Assembly (NCBI GenBank): GCA_000310025.1 | Contig: FN649750.1 | Location: 1,322,674 to 1,386,673, forward strand | DNA length: 64,000 nt | Source: Ectocarpus siliculosus | Taxonomy: Eukaryota > Sar > Phaeophyceae > Ectocarpales > Ectocarpaceae | Reading direction: 5' to 3' | Shown here: positions 42,001 to 54,123 of the stretch, in pieces | How positions within the stretch are numbered: the stretch's first letter is position 1 | How the letters are laid out: every line of letters starts with the position of its first letter | Translations under genes and position numbers: made by a program | Notes under the pieces: model-generated | What the model was told of the DNA's origin: nothing | Database searches by the model: none | Seen by the model: only the letters and a program-made list of their open reading frames with translations

Positions 42001-45000
42001 CTGCTGCCTCACCAGCAAGAAGTATCTCCAGGAGCAAGAGCGGCAGCACCAGGTAGGTGTGCATGGGCATATGGAGATGGCCGTGGAGGCCCGTTTCCGG
42101 CGTTAGCGAAGTCGCGACCCTATCTGTCGGCCCCCCTGGCAGCCGCTGGTTGACAGCAGGCTGTCGACTTTTTTGTTCACAAACTGTTTCGAAATGTCGC
42201 TTTAACTCGTCCTGAGTCCAGCATGACGACGGTTGCCGTCGTTCTATTTCATACATATGTGCGTTCGTCCCATCTGCTCTGGCGTCAGTCTGCGCACTCA
42301 GCTATCGATATACCGTACGCTAGGGCCACACAGGACGAAGGGCGGTCGCCCAGGAAGGTTCTTCGTTTTTTTCCGGGCATCTTACAATAATAAAATAGAC
42401 AGGGAGTATTACGTTCTGACGTCTCCACCTCCATAATCTCTCGGGAACCCCTTCGGTTTAGGAGGGCATCCAAAGAGGAGTCACACTGCCTAATAGCAAC
42501 GGCGAGAGCGCATTCAATGCCCAAGGGAAACACGACCTCAAGGCGGAGGTGCACCAGATATCGCCCATGGGAAGGTGCGTTATCATGGATTTCCGTTCAT
42601 TTCCCGATCGGTTGTGATCCTTGTAAATATTTGCCATGCCGGCCGACCTTGTGCACTCTCTCTCCCGTCTTTCTTGTCACTGCCGGTTGAACTCAGCGTT
42701 TGGCGCATCGCGGTGTTAATTGGTCAGATATTGGCATTGGTTTTCATGATTTTATTTATCTGCTTCCTGCCGCTGCTTCGAACACATTAGTCGTGTCGGC
42801 AGCCATTTTTCACGCTACTCGTTCGGCCACCCACCCCGTGTATATGGATATTCTCGCTGCAACTTCAACCAATAATAGTGTCGGTACCACCACCAGGCAA
42901 CACCGCCCCCTTTTCCCCTCGTTGCAACTTACTTTCCCTGTTGCGTGGTTTGTTGTGTTTTTTTTTGCGTGGCTGGTAGGTTCATGAAAGACAAGTGCTC
43001 CCCTTTCGTTCTGTCAGCGAAGGGGAAGGCTCTGGTGCTACTCGGCTCGGCAGGGCTGCTAGCCGCCGGCATCTATGGCGTCACGCAGGTACTGATCGTG
43101 TTGACCATCGACCGTTCTAACGGATTTTCAAGTGAAAAGGCGCCAGTTTGCAAACGGGTACAGTTATTGTGTTTCTTGTGTGTTGCCTGGTGCTTTTGAC
43201 ACCTCTTCTGTGCCTAAGTTCAGAAGTCCGCACCCCAGTTCATGTATTTTCCGGACTGCCTGTCTGTCGCGGCCGTTTTTTGCTTGTAGCACACGAGGTT
43301 GCAAAAAGAAGAACCCAATCGAACCGTGGTACCTCTATTGCAAAGTTATGAGAAATCTCGCAATTTGGGCGAAGTTTTCGTTTCTTCCGGATCCTGAGAA
43401 GTAGTACAAAACCAATTTCAGCACTTCTTATCGTTGCCAAGACCAAGAGAGTTTAAACATAGTGCCATAGAAACCAATTGCTGCGGCCATCACGTGATTG
43501 GATTGTGTCTCGTTGTTTGTTCCTATTGTATGTTGGTGCCCTTTGCAACCGACAGGCGACGCAAGGCTTCGACGTCCTCGATCTTGCTCCAGACGGCCAC
43601 TACTCAATAGAATGTGAGTGCTCGTCTACAGTGCACTACCTGATAGTTGCTTTGGCTGCTACGTTCTTCATGAGTGTTTATTGCGCTATGGGACTTTGCC
43701 TTTGCCTAGTGTTTTCGAAGCACTGTGTGTGTATGTACACCCTGCTAAAGCCTCTCGGCTGCCTGCGACAGTTGAAAGGGAGGAAGCGGTTAGTGTGCCG
43801 CACGACGGCGGAACCGTCAACGTGACCACTTTTCCATTACTGCCGTACTGTTACCGTACCACGACAGACACGGAACGGTCGAGGAAATATGACTTCGATA
43901 TCCAGGAGTGGTACGTCCCGATGGATGTCTACACCCAGGAGGTGGACTATCCCGACGTTGCTGTTCAGGTGGGGTGATCTCCCGATTCACGAGCACGGCA
44001 AAGTCAAGAGTTCATAAAGAAACGTTACAGTTGACAGTTTCGTAGAGAGTGAGGAGGGAGAGAAGGTCTTCCTCTTTGCGAGGCTCGTGAACCAAGCTAT
44101 TGTTTTTTTTGTTTCCGCACACAGGCGGAGATGCAGTCCGTCGATGAGGAAATGCTCGAGCTGAAGAACGTCGCCGCACCGCTGGACTCTTGGCTCGTCT
44201 CCTTCATCGTGTGGGCAGAGGTCAACACCACCTACAGGTGTGTGTGTGTGCCAATATCATTGGCGCCGACCGCGCTGGCCGGCTGACGGGTATGCGTGTA
44301 TGCGTTCCTTGGTTGTGCATCGACTGCGGCAGCCGGTTGCTTGGTGCAATACATGCATGCGAGTCCGTTCAAGTAGAATATGGACAAGGTGTGTATGTGT
44401 AGATGTCATTTTTGTTTTTCTTTGACAAACGTCATGCGACTGTCTTGGAATAGTATGTCGGCGTTCGCCCGTGTGTGTTTGATGTCTCTACCGCTTGTGC
44501 CGATCTAGCAGCAGCTGAACATGTTTCGTAATTCTTAGTTCTGTTGGCGGTCCCGCCAATATCTAGAACGGGCTTTGGTTCCACGTACGAGATAGATAGG
44601 TAACCAAGCACCGAGGCCGATCTCAGGATATGGCAACATAAAGCTCTCGGAAACACATTCATTTCGCCGCGGAACAATTGTAAGGCGTGACTCGGCACCG
44701 CAATAGAAGATGCTCGTTTGGACAGTGCATATAGTGCTATCGATTGTCGTGTTTTGTGGGTAGTTGGTTCTCGAAACATCAACAACAGCAACCCTAGCTA
44801 ATCATGACTGCCTCATACCGTCACAACTCGGTCGCTAGTCCGTCGCTACCGTCACCGCTTCAAACCACCGTCGAATCTCATCTCCCGTCCCGCCCCTCAT
44901 CGACTGCAACGATGGCCGGTCAAAACAATATCGTCAGCATCATCTCCCCTCAAATAGATACCCACTCGGCTCCACCGCCGCCAATGTCGGCCCCATCCCC

Positions 45001-48000
45001 GCTGCTGCCACCTTTTTCCTGACATATTTGTATCACTTGACATGACAGTGCAAACATAGGTACATCTGGGGGCTACCCGGTGTACGACGATCGGGACACC
45101 TTTTACACTGCTCTCTCCGCCTTCCTGGCTGATGAGGATAACGCCAGATTCTTGGCAGACGTAGTCTTTGACGACGAGGGAATAATCAAGGTGCAGTTCC
45201 GTAGAGCTTGTCGGTGTCAACTTTCGCCTTCAGCGTCGACCAACGGTAATTTTTCAAGGGTAGTCTGCCTTGACGCATTCGCAAACTGTAAGGTCGAAAA
45301 ACAAAAGCGGTCATCGCACAAACGAGTTTGTCGGAAACGTTGCAGGTAATAACATGAAGGGTTCCAAAATGGTTTTCACAAGGCCGATATTCTCTCGATT
45401 CTTTAACCCTGCCGGCCGGATCTGCATCTGAAAATCTCCCCCCCCCTTTACCTTAGATAAATCGGGCGTGCCGTCCCCCGATATGTCACAGATAAGTCGA
45501 TCGGAGATGTACCTGATCAATCTCGTCGACACGGACAAAAACGTGGACGTCCTCAGGGATACCAGAGAAGTCGCCGACCAATCAACGCTCGACCCTCAGC
45601 CGTTCGCATACTCCGCGGTACGTTATTTTCACGCGGGAGTCGCGGGTTGTTGCCATGGGGTGTGCCGTAGACCGTGCATAGTAGTGTGCAGTCATTCCGG
45701 AACGATGGAAGTGACGGCCAAATCAACCCGCTTGGAATCTTGGCTCCAGACGTCTCTCACGAGAATGGGGGAAGATTTCGTTTTCACTATTTTCCCACTG
45801 CAGGCATCATTTTCCAACCAAGTGACGGCGGCCAACCAACGCAGACCAGCAGCCCTAACTTCGACAGTGAACCTCCATCGGCCGGCTCCAACAGGTGTTT
45901 CTCTTCTCCGAGCAGTACGTGGTGATCTACAACGAGCTGCTGTCGAGCTTCGGCCTCGCCTTGTTGGCGGTGCTCGTCCTGAGCCTGTTCGTGCTGGGCA
46001 AGGTCACCGTCGTCCTCCTTGTTTGCGTCACCTTGGTGGGTAATCGGAGAAAGCAGGCTTGGAAGTTGGGAAAGCAACACGTTTCGGCCTGAACGGTGAT
46101 ACTGAGCAGTACCTGTTTCGGAGTGAATATCAGCACGACGTTTTGTTCTTGGGGCTCTGGGGTGAACGCTGCAGCCGCTTCATCCCACTGACACTGCTCC
46201 ATCGAGAACCACGATATCGTGGAGCCATTCCAAATGGTTGGGGAATTAGCTGTGTGTCTTCCTCCCAGTAGTTTTCCTTGGTACGACGAAGACAGCATGC
46301 AGTCGCTATCGAGCGTGAAGACCAGCCTAATGTTTGAAATGCTGCACGTTTTCGGTGTTACTGCTTGGTTTTTTCTCTTTCGCTCAGATAATCATCGATG
46401 TTGAACTGCTGGGCTTCGTCTACCATTGGAATTTGGACGTGAACAGCATCACTGTGATCGGTGAGTTTTCGTTGGTATATCTCCTCCTCGTTCTTTAATG
46501 TTTTTTTCTTTTGGTGCAAGTACTGCTTCTGATACTGCATTCGTCGCAAATTTTGTTCAAGACGTTATTGTTGCTGCCGCTGAAACAATCAACCCCGCGC
46601 ATACGACATGTTCAGTGTGTACTCGTTCCCCACCTACTGGCATGTTGACCACGAACAACGCAACGACAAGCACGGTTTGGGGAATTGCGCCGGGGCAATC
46701 GGCTAGTGGGCTCTCCGACGTCTGGGCAACAGGTCGAAATTGACCTTGAGGTATTGCTGTCTGTGCCTACCGATCTGTCGCATCTTCTGCGTTGCTGCCT
46801 TTTCTCCCCCTCAGAGCTGATCATGGCCGTCGGGTTGGTGGTGGAGTACATGGTCCACATCGTGCACTACTTCCTCCACCAGGTAAATGGTAGGACGTGT
46901 ACGCCGTCTGCCGCTACTCAGCGTCGCTCTTGGTGCAATACGTTAGTGACGGTGTCTGCCAGAAACGACGCCTCGCTCCGAGTGCTGCGTGTCTCGGACG
47001 ATGAGTGTCACTCTGGTCTACCAGATGTCTAAAGGTAGCAAGAAGAACCCGAACACGCCCCTCTTCTCCACGCTTGCACCCAAGGAGCCCGGATCTACGC
47101 CCAAGTGCTACGGCCACGGACGCCACACCACCCTACCCTTTGCCAGCTTTAGTCCGGTATTGTGAGGGGCCTTGCGAAGGTTAACGGACGGCATGGAGCA
47201 GCTATCCACCCACTCCCCGATTTGCTCTCTCTCTCTCCCTCTCCATCTTTCGCCCTCTCATTGTTTTTTTAGGACCCCAGCATCCCGAAGGACGCGCGAA
47301 TCGCCGAAGCTCTGGGGGAGATCGGGCCCTCGGTAATGGTGGGAGCGGCGACAACATTCCTGGGAATCATGCCCCTGGCGTTCGCCAACAACGTGATCTT
47401 CCGCGTGTTCTTCAAGATGTTCCTCGTCATCATTTCCTTCGGGGTATGTTGCTATAGGTTTCGCGTATCATGGCTTTATTCTTGCCATCCATCCATGCGG
47501 TAGCATGTAGTACATCAGCACAGGTTTCCGTTCAGGGAAGTGTGTAGGCGTGTCCGACCCATCTATTCTGGCGTGCCAGCATGCACGCGTTTGGTTGTTT
47601 GTCTTTGACGCACCGACCGGGGTCACACTGGAGGAAGTCCACACGCGGGTGTTCTTCTTATTCTGGATGGAAATCGGCGGCATGTGACTGATGTTGAGAA
47701 TGCAAAATGCAACGATCGGGTCTTTCGTACGTCGCCTCGCTTTGGCTGGTTGAGTGTCGGACCCTTCTTCCTCAATTCCCTTGTGCACACTTGACATCCG
47801 TTTTCAAATCTGTCATGTTTCTTACCCCCCCGCGCTTCGTAACGCCGCCTTTTCTCTGCAGTTTTTCCACGGTGTGGTTTTCATCCCGGTCTTGTTGTCG
47901 ATGTTGCCCGACCGCCTGGTTTCACACTCCGGCCACGAAGAGGGTACGGCATCTATCACAAGACACACCGGGAGCAAGAAGGTACAACCTACTATTACTA

Positions 48001-48261
48001 ATATGATTTGTTGACTGTGACCACTCTTATACAAACAATGTTATTTTTTGGGGGCGCTTTTGGAGTGGTCTTGTTGACGTCCATGCGTGGCTGCTGTGTC
48101 TGCTGCTAGCGTCACGCCCAAAGCCTAACTTGCTGCAGTTGGGTGCGCAATTCATGACGAACTGACTCCCTATCTCCCCCCCCCCCCCGATAATTCGACC
48201 GTGGTCCGTCCAACAGGTTGTGGTGTTAGAAGGACCAATGCCTGTTGAAACCACCGACTAA
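36031..48261 (+). CDS. Patched/NPC1-like transporter with sterol-sensing domains, complete 26-exon gene
   Basis: Exons I could join in phase: 36031-36082, 36487-36663, 37346-37420, 37821-37933, 38136-38246, 38699-38848, 39237-39314, 39731-39854, 40164-40307, 40560-40627, 40883-40979, 41370-41485, 41933-42052, 42462-42574, 42980-43088, 43556-43613, 43868-43968, 44125-44237, 45049-45200, 45457-45617, 45895-46035, 46388-46460, 46815-46882, 47273-47443, 47862-47981, 48217-48261. The sum is 2,850 bases: 949 residues plus TAA, the usual size for patched-domain (PTCHD) proteins. Exon 2 holds TM1 (R-T-L-L-I-S-L-A-F-V-V). Exons 3-7 encode the first luminal domain (D-L-W-V-P-A-D; Y-A-D-V-C-G; G-I-T-Y-D-D-D-G). 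Exons 8-12 hold the sterol-sensing domain with G-I-G-V-D-D-M. Exons 16-20 are the second luminal loop. Exons 21-25 are the second membrane bundle with V-G-L-V-V-E-Y-M-V-H. The family moves sterols or other lipids using RND-type ion coupling; the substrate here is unknown. Confidence 0.9.
36481..36488 (+). other. Shifted splice acceptor of transporter exon 2
   Basis: In the third paralogue exon 2 follows TTCTGCAG. Here the same place reads TTCTGCGG, so the AG is lost. An AG three bases downstream (GGAAG, ending 36486) restores the frame at the cost of one codon. Confidence 0.7.
40795..40860 (+). repeat. CT/TA microsatellite in transporter intron 10
   Basis: (CT)n followed by (TA)n and again C/T-rich sequence directly upstream of the exon 11 acceptor. 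It serves as a very long polypyrimidine tract. Confidence 0.85.
41486..41932 (+). other. Probable GC-AG intron in the transporter gene
   Basis: Exon 12 ends CTCCAG followed by GCAAGAAA; the acceptor at 41931-41932 is normal. No GT donor close by keeps the phase and the membrane segment. Confidence 0.65.
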
Positions 48262-49100
48262 TTGAGCACGCTCGTGGAACATGAAGGTCCATCCACGTGC
48301 TCACGATGAAGACGACGGCATATTCCTGCCAAACTGGCTCTGTCCCATGGCCTGCAGAGCAGGAACAAGCGGAAGATGCGCGGAGACGATGCTGTTCCGT
48401 ACGGCGCGCTTCTGCACCCCTATGGCGGGTATTTTGCGTTTCGGAAGCGCGAGGACCCTGTCTGTTCCCTTGGTCTTAGGGTGTAAAAGCGGTGAACGCG
48501 TGGATGCGTACGTGTGATGCAACCCCTCGTTTTGAGAAAAACGTTCCGCATTTGCTTTCGTTGTCGGTCTCCGTTCAACGATGGCGGTGAAGCCACGTGT
48601 GATAAGCGCCAAATACTCTGGGGGTACGAAGGGCAGGGTGGGGGGGGCGTCGTTGTCTATTTCCTCATATTTGTTGTCGTCATCCATGCGTGTGTGCGTT
48701 TCCAGTCAAGTGCTGTTGGCGGGTACACCGTATGAGCGGGTAAGGACCCGGGCCTTCTGCCCTGTATGAGGTGTTCTTGTTGGCCGTGCTGTGAGGTGTT
48801 TGTTGCATGTTTTGTTCAGTGTGGCCTAGACTTTATGGTCTGTGCATCATCGTTTTATTCTTCTAGGTACTCCATTCTAACAAGGCAAGGGCACTTTGAT
48901 CGTGTTGAGACCCTACTTGTGTGTGTGTGATTTCTTTGTCATGGGGAAGAACGAAGGAATGCGGGGTATGGGGCGCTATGGTTAGTGCGTGCGTGTGTGT
49001 GTACTTGGGCATGTTTGTGATGTCACGCCTCTCTCTGGGGAGGAAGGTCGGCCGACGAGCTCATTCGTGCGCACCAGGCAGGGAGGAAACTTCAACTTCT
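48262..49100 (+). other. 3' flank shared with the transporter fragment at 54-56 kb
   Basis: Non-coding. Aligns in blocks with 56034-56410 (CTCGTGGAACATGAAGGTCC, TCCACGTGCTC, TGTGATGTCACGC, CTCTGGGGAGGAA), showing that the duplicated segment extends beyond the gene. The extra 400 bases here suggest an insertion or a deletion. Confidence 0.6.
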
Positions 49101-52029
49101 GCACCGGGCGGGCGTATGCGCTTGGTTTCAGCCTGTTTCGTAGCGAACGCTCCATCGCTAATGCATACGAAAGGGGTGCACGACACACATGGTAGGAGTG
49201 AGAGGTGCCGCGCTGATGTGCCCTGTTGATCGCGTCGTATGTGGCGATTCCACCGAAGGCGTCGGTAAAATAGAGACGTTTCCTGGTCGAAAAGGCAGAA
49301 GAATACCTGTGTTTATTGTGAAACGGCAATAGTTGAAGTTTTTGCCACAGGTCAGCGCCAACAGGTACTTATGAACCGCCGTAGGTTTGGTCGAGGCTGG
49401 GGTTCTTAGTTCCTAGGAAATAGCCCCTAGTCTATATACTGTACCAGGTTTTAGTGTAGGGGGTCTCAACCGGGCTCCAAACTGTAGCTCTAGGTCGAAG
49501 ATCTTGGATTGCTCGAGGCTATATGTGCTTTCGTGCGGGCGCTACCTGTATGCGTATGCCCTAGGTAAAAGCAGTGTGTACAGTGGGCTATGTTATTGGA
49601 TATTTCAATGAAAAAACATTCTCCCCATGCACATTCGATCTACGTCACACGATACACGACAGTATCCCCTGACGGCATGCGGTAGACGGCTGCTCCTGCG
49701 AATCTTCTGGCAACCCTTGGCGATCGTTCACATGGGAGTCGGCATCCCACCTTTCTCTCCTGATCACTGATTGAGCTGAGTTTCAAAGAGACCGGTTCGA
49801 AGAACAACCAGAATACCAACCCAGATCCGTGACCAATTGAGTGATTACCCCGCTGGCAGGTTCTGGCGGAAGAAGGCGTTTCACAGAACATCCGGACGAA
49901 TGCCTTGGGAAGCCGACGTCAATAATGCCCCAAACATCTCCAGAAACGGCAGGCATACAAAGCCACATCAGCCCGGTTGTTGTGGTGATATCGGTGGTTG
50001 TATTTCCCGGGAAGACGTCTTCGCCAGTTCAGCTTCGGGATGTTCGCCGGGACAAGAAAGAGCTAGATTGACGCTGTGACCCTAACCCTAAGTTCCAAGG
50101 CAAGAGCGCGATCGAACGCCTCTTGGAGTCGCGTATTGTTGTGATCGTGAATAATCTTATTAGCAACCAAGCACAGGCGTTCTATCGCGTTGATAGACGC
50201 ATACATACGTCAAGATTCTCTTCCACATCTACCCCTTGAGCCTGTCGAACCACTTTCAGGCACAGAACGAAATAGTAACAGGTTTGGACGGAGCAGTGTT
50301 GCGCCCCCTCCCCCTGAGAACGTTGCTGCTGGGTTACTTTAGGATTTCTACCGAGACCCCCGTCCCTCCTCCAGACCGTAGAGTTTGCCCTTTGTCGGGT
50401 ACTCTTTGTATGAGCGAATGACGAGCCCCTGACCGCTCTGGTCACCTCAACATATTGCAGGCAACGGTATCTGAACCAAACGTCGGCAGTTCACACGGGG
50501 GGCCCTGTACGTCAACAATACACTCCGAAGTCAGCCCAGAAAACATACATGTCCAATCCTCGGCTCCGAGTTTTCGACTTGGAGCACGTTGCAAGGGTGA
50601 AAAAGCACGATCCGTCGAGTTCGAGGCCACCAACCACTACAGTAGCCTATTATAACACGGAATGTTGCCGCATGTGCAGGACGTGACAATTCTAGTTTCA
50701 GCGATATCGCCGACAACGGTTCGACACCGATGATGGCATGTGCTTCGAGAATTGCCGAAACGAGCAGGTCAGCGTTGTCGAAAAGCTTCCGCATAATCAG
50801 TACCATGAGCTACTGCTCGCAGAAATATCAACAATCCTCCAGCAACCGTCACCACCGCAACCATACCCACCCGTTACTAACACGACGACGATGGACGACG
50901 ACCATCAGTACCTAAATACATCAGAACACGAAACCCAATTCCAACACACCCTACAACCGACTAATATGTTGCAGGAGATCAAGAACGTTGAGTGGGTCAC
51001 GTGCGGTCGGCTTCCACGACCGCTTCCGTGAGGCTCGGCTTCGACCGCAACAACCACATAGATGGGCATGGGATCAAGCTTGATCCACTCTCGACAGGAG
51101 ACAAGAACACGACCATAGCATGCTGATTCCTGTCACCGGGAGAGGGTGTCCTCGGTGGGTTGTGTTTGATGCATTGGTCATCTCGTGGTTGCGGTCAAGA
51201 CTGGACCGCACGGAAGCGGTCATGAAGGCAAGCCGCACATGGCCCGTTCAACTATCTTCACCTCCTGCAACAATATGGTTGGTGAATTCGCCGCCTTCGG
51301 CGTGTTTTTGATGGCAGATACTTGCCGCCGTCGGAAGGCGGTGGAACAGCTGGCCGTTGTCGTCGCCGTCGTCATTGTCGGGATTGCGGAGGGGGTATTG
51401 CTGTTGTAGACCTTTCGTCGATTGCTAGCTCGTTACGCGCAGGTGGAGCCAACAGAGAACCCCATTCTTCTGCCGGAGATGAGATAAACGGGTACTTAAC
51501 TCTCGCGCGTACGTTCGTGGTACGGCACGGTCTCGCCTGAAACTGGAATCCGCCATCACTTCGAGCATCGTCGAAGCTCGATGAAGCCGCCCCTGACGAA
51601 CGGTACTAACTTGGGGTTGTTGAATTCAACGTTGCCGCTCTGCTGCTGCTGTCTGCGCGGGGGTCGTTGACAACCACGTCCTAGTTGTATATAACGGTAG
51701 GATAAAACAGTCTCCAGAGCGACTACTATACAACGACCTGGAGAGTGATCAAGGAGGCGATCAATTCTTAGATTCATTATATTGTGAGAAAGAGTAGATT
51801 CCCTTGCTGTTCGATAACGACCTGAGTCAACATCTGATCAGTATACAAGAAGGTCGCTTAGAGCACAAATTTTGCTTCCAACGAAGACTGAATTGTGGCA
51901 AACAGGACATTCCGAGGCGAGTATCTGCTTTCGCTCAACACCCACGAAACGATGAATACGACATTGTCGTGGGCGCGCGCCGGTGATCTCGGCTGGGTGC
52001 GACTGGTGTCCGCCGTCCGAGCCTACTCT
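49101..52029. other. no recognisable gene
   Basis: About 2.9 kb. A block at 49170-49310 resembles 35130-35260 (GCACGACAC, GTGCCCTGTTG, GTGGCGAT, CCGAAGG). No exon pair could be supported. One short telomere-like CCCTAACCCTAA occurs near 50080. Confidence 0.4.
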
Positions 52030-52298
52030 CAGGTGCGGCAGCGGCGTTTTCGGTGGTCGTCAGCATGTGTCGGGGGTATCTCACCTCGTCCAGAGCGTCG
52101 CTCATATGGGGAGCGCATATCGCGGCGAACAATACCTTCGGAGGCTTTTTGCTGAAAACAGATTGTCGCATCTGAATGTATTGTTCGCCGCAATTCGATC
52201 CCCGTCGGCGCTAAATTCTGCCCTATGGGTCACGCTCTGGACTAGGTGCAGTATTATCCCACCAACATGCTGACTCTCACCGATAGCGCCGCTACAGC
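52030..52298. mobile_element. Fold-back inverted-repeat element 3
   Basis: Diverged arms (52030-52135 and 52178-52298) share, in inverse, GTCAGCATG, GTCCAGAGCGT and GCGGCGAACAATAC around a ~42-base centre. No coding capacity. Probably an old small inverted-repeat transposon. Confidence 0.6.
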
Positions 52299-53299
52299 CC
52301 CCCACAATACTGACAAGATGCCGGATACCAGGTGTGTGCAGCAGAGATCACGGGCGCGCGTCCACACGAAAATGTCGCATCTTGCACTATGACCAACGAG
52401 AGGTCAGTAACGCAGAAATTAACCGGAACCAGAAATCAAGGTATTGTGAGAGATTTCGCAAGAAGGCGGGGTTACAAACTGAGGGAAGCCGGATATCGAC
52501 GCCAAAGTCGCAATTCTTACGTGACACACTCCTCCTGTGGACCGTCTCAGCCGCCGATTTTCACGGGTGGGGAGACCGAGGCACGCAAGGGGCTGCGCGC
52601 CGCGTCTCGCGCGCGGGGCGGCCGCGGATGTGGCGCGGTGAGCGTGCGGAGGTGGCGGCGTAACGGCGTGCGGCACAATAAAAGAAAGTCACACCGATTT
52701 TGGGGGGTGCTGCTGTACTGCTTTGTGTGGTCCGTTTTAGAGCAACCTCTCGGCTACGAACCTAGTGCCTTTCTTTCGCGCGGAGTGAGACCGAGACACG
52801 CAACGTGCTGCACGCCATGTCTCGCGCCAAGCGCGGCCGAGGTCGATGCGCATGAGTGTAAATAGAGCAGGGGTGTAGGCTTAATAAACATGAGAAAAAC
52901 ATGTAGGAGGGTGTGGCGCGACGTTTCAATTATTAAAGTGAACAGACAATAGCGTTGAAAGCAATCGTGTTCTGTCCGGTTATATCTATGCTGCTCTACC
53001 GACGCGGGACCTTTCTAAACGTTGGAGAAGATTGCCGTGTGGGTGTGTCTTGAACGGGTTCGCCTTTGCTTGCAGGCTGGCAAGCAAACTTTGATCGAGT
53101 GTCATTCCCTCCACTCGCGCATGGGTGGCGCTGGGCGACAATCGTCTCACGCTACCGGGGGTGCGCCGTCGCATTCTCTCGGGGAGCGACGCAAGGAGCA
53201 CGAACAAGCACGAACATATACTTGCAGTCGTTCGGTTGGGTTCACGGGTTTTGGGGGTTGTGTTCTGTTGATGATACTCTGGTGCAGTAGGGTTCGTCT
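52299..53299. other. no recognisable gene
   Basis: GC-rich in places with short open frames; nothing recognised. Confidence 0.4.
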
Positions 53300-53990
53300 T
53301 TACCCGACCGTGTCGGGATGGGTGGGTGGGTCGGTCGGTCGGGTTGTATTTTGGGGTGTGGTAGGGTTGGATTGGGGGTAGGGTGGGTTTGGTCGGCCGG
53401 CCGGCCTGTCGTTCAGTCGGTCGGTCGGTCGGTCGGTCGGTCGCTGGTTGGGAATGGGTAGGGTAGGGTTGGGTAGGGTTGGGTCCGTCGGTCCGTCGGT
53501 CGGTTGGGTTGGGTAATGCTGGGTCGGTCGGTCGGTCGTTTGGTCCATCGAGCGGCCTTGGGCCAAACCGTGGTCGATCTCGCTGCCATCGCCTTCGCCG
53601 ACGTTGGGGTTGGGTCGGGTAGGGTTGGGTTCAGTTGAACGAGTTGGGTTGGGTGGGTTGGATTGGACCGGTCTTTCGGTAGGTCGATCCATCGGGTAGC
53701 CTGGTTCGTATGGACTTCTTCGCCACGGTCGCTCGGCTCCTGTGCGTGATCTTTATCTATATATTTGTCGTCTTGGTGCAGTGTCCAATGATACCCTTTA
53801 TGGCGGAGTCTGTTATTGTTGCGGGTTGGCGTGTGGGTTCTTTCTTAGAGGGTCTTGGTTGGGCGTGTCTACTTGGGATTGGGTCGGGAAGTGAAGCGGG
53901 TTTAGGTCGTACGGTCGGTCGGTCCGTCGGTCGGTTAGGTTCGGTATCGTGTTGGGTCGGTCGGTCTTTGTCGGTCGGTCAGTCGATAGC
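53300..53990. repeat. GGTCGGTC / GGGTTGGGTA simple-repeat region
   Basis: Runs of (GGTC)n, (CGGT)n and GGGTAGGGTTGGGT-like units over about 700 bases, broken by a short unique part (53700-53870). It ends next to the 5' truncation point of the transporter fragment. Pro/Thr/Asp/Arg open frames here are artefacts of the repeat. Confidence 0.85.
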
Positions 53991-54123
53991 TTTCGTGGTA
54001 CGACAAACATAACACCCACTTCTGTAAGCTGCATTTGAGCTTCACCGTTAGGGTGATATCTGAAATGTTGCTCATCGTCTGCATGTTCTCGGTGTGAACG
54101 TTTCGTTTTTCTCGGTCGTCCAG

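Noticed and set aside
53300-53692. 130-residue Pro/Thr/Asp/Arg-rich open frame, minus strand
   Set aside because: Direct translation of the GGTC simple repeat.
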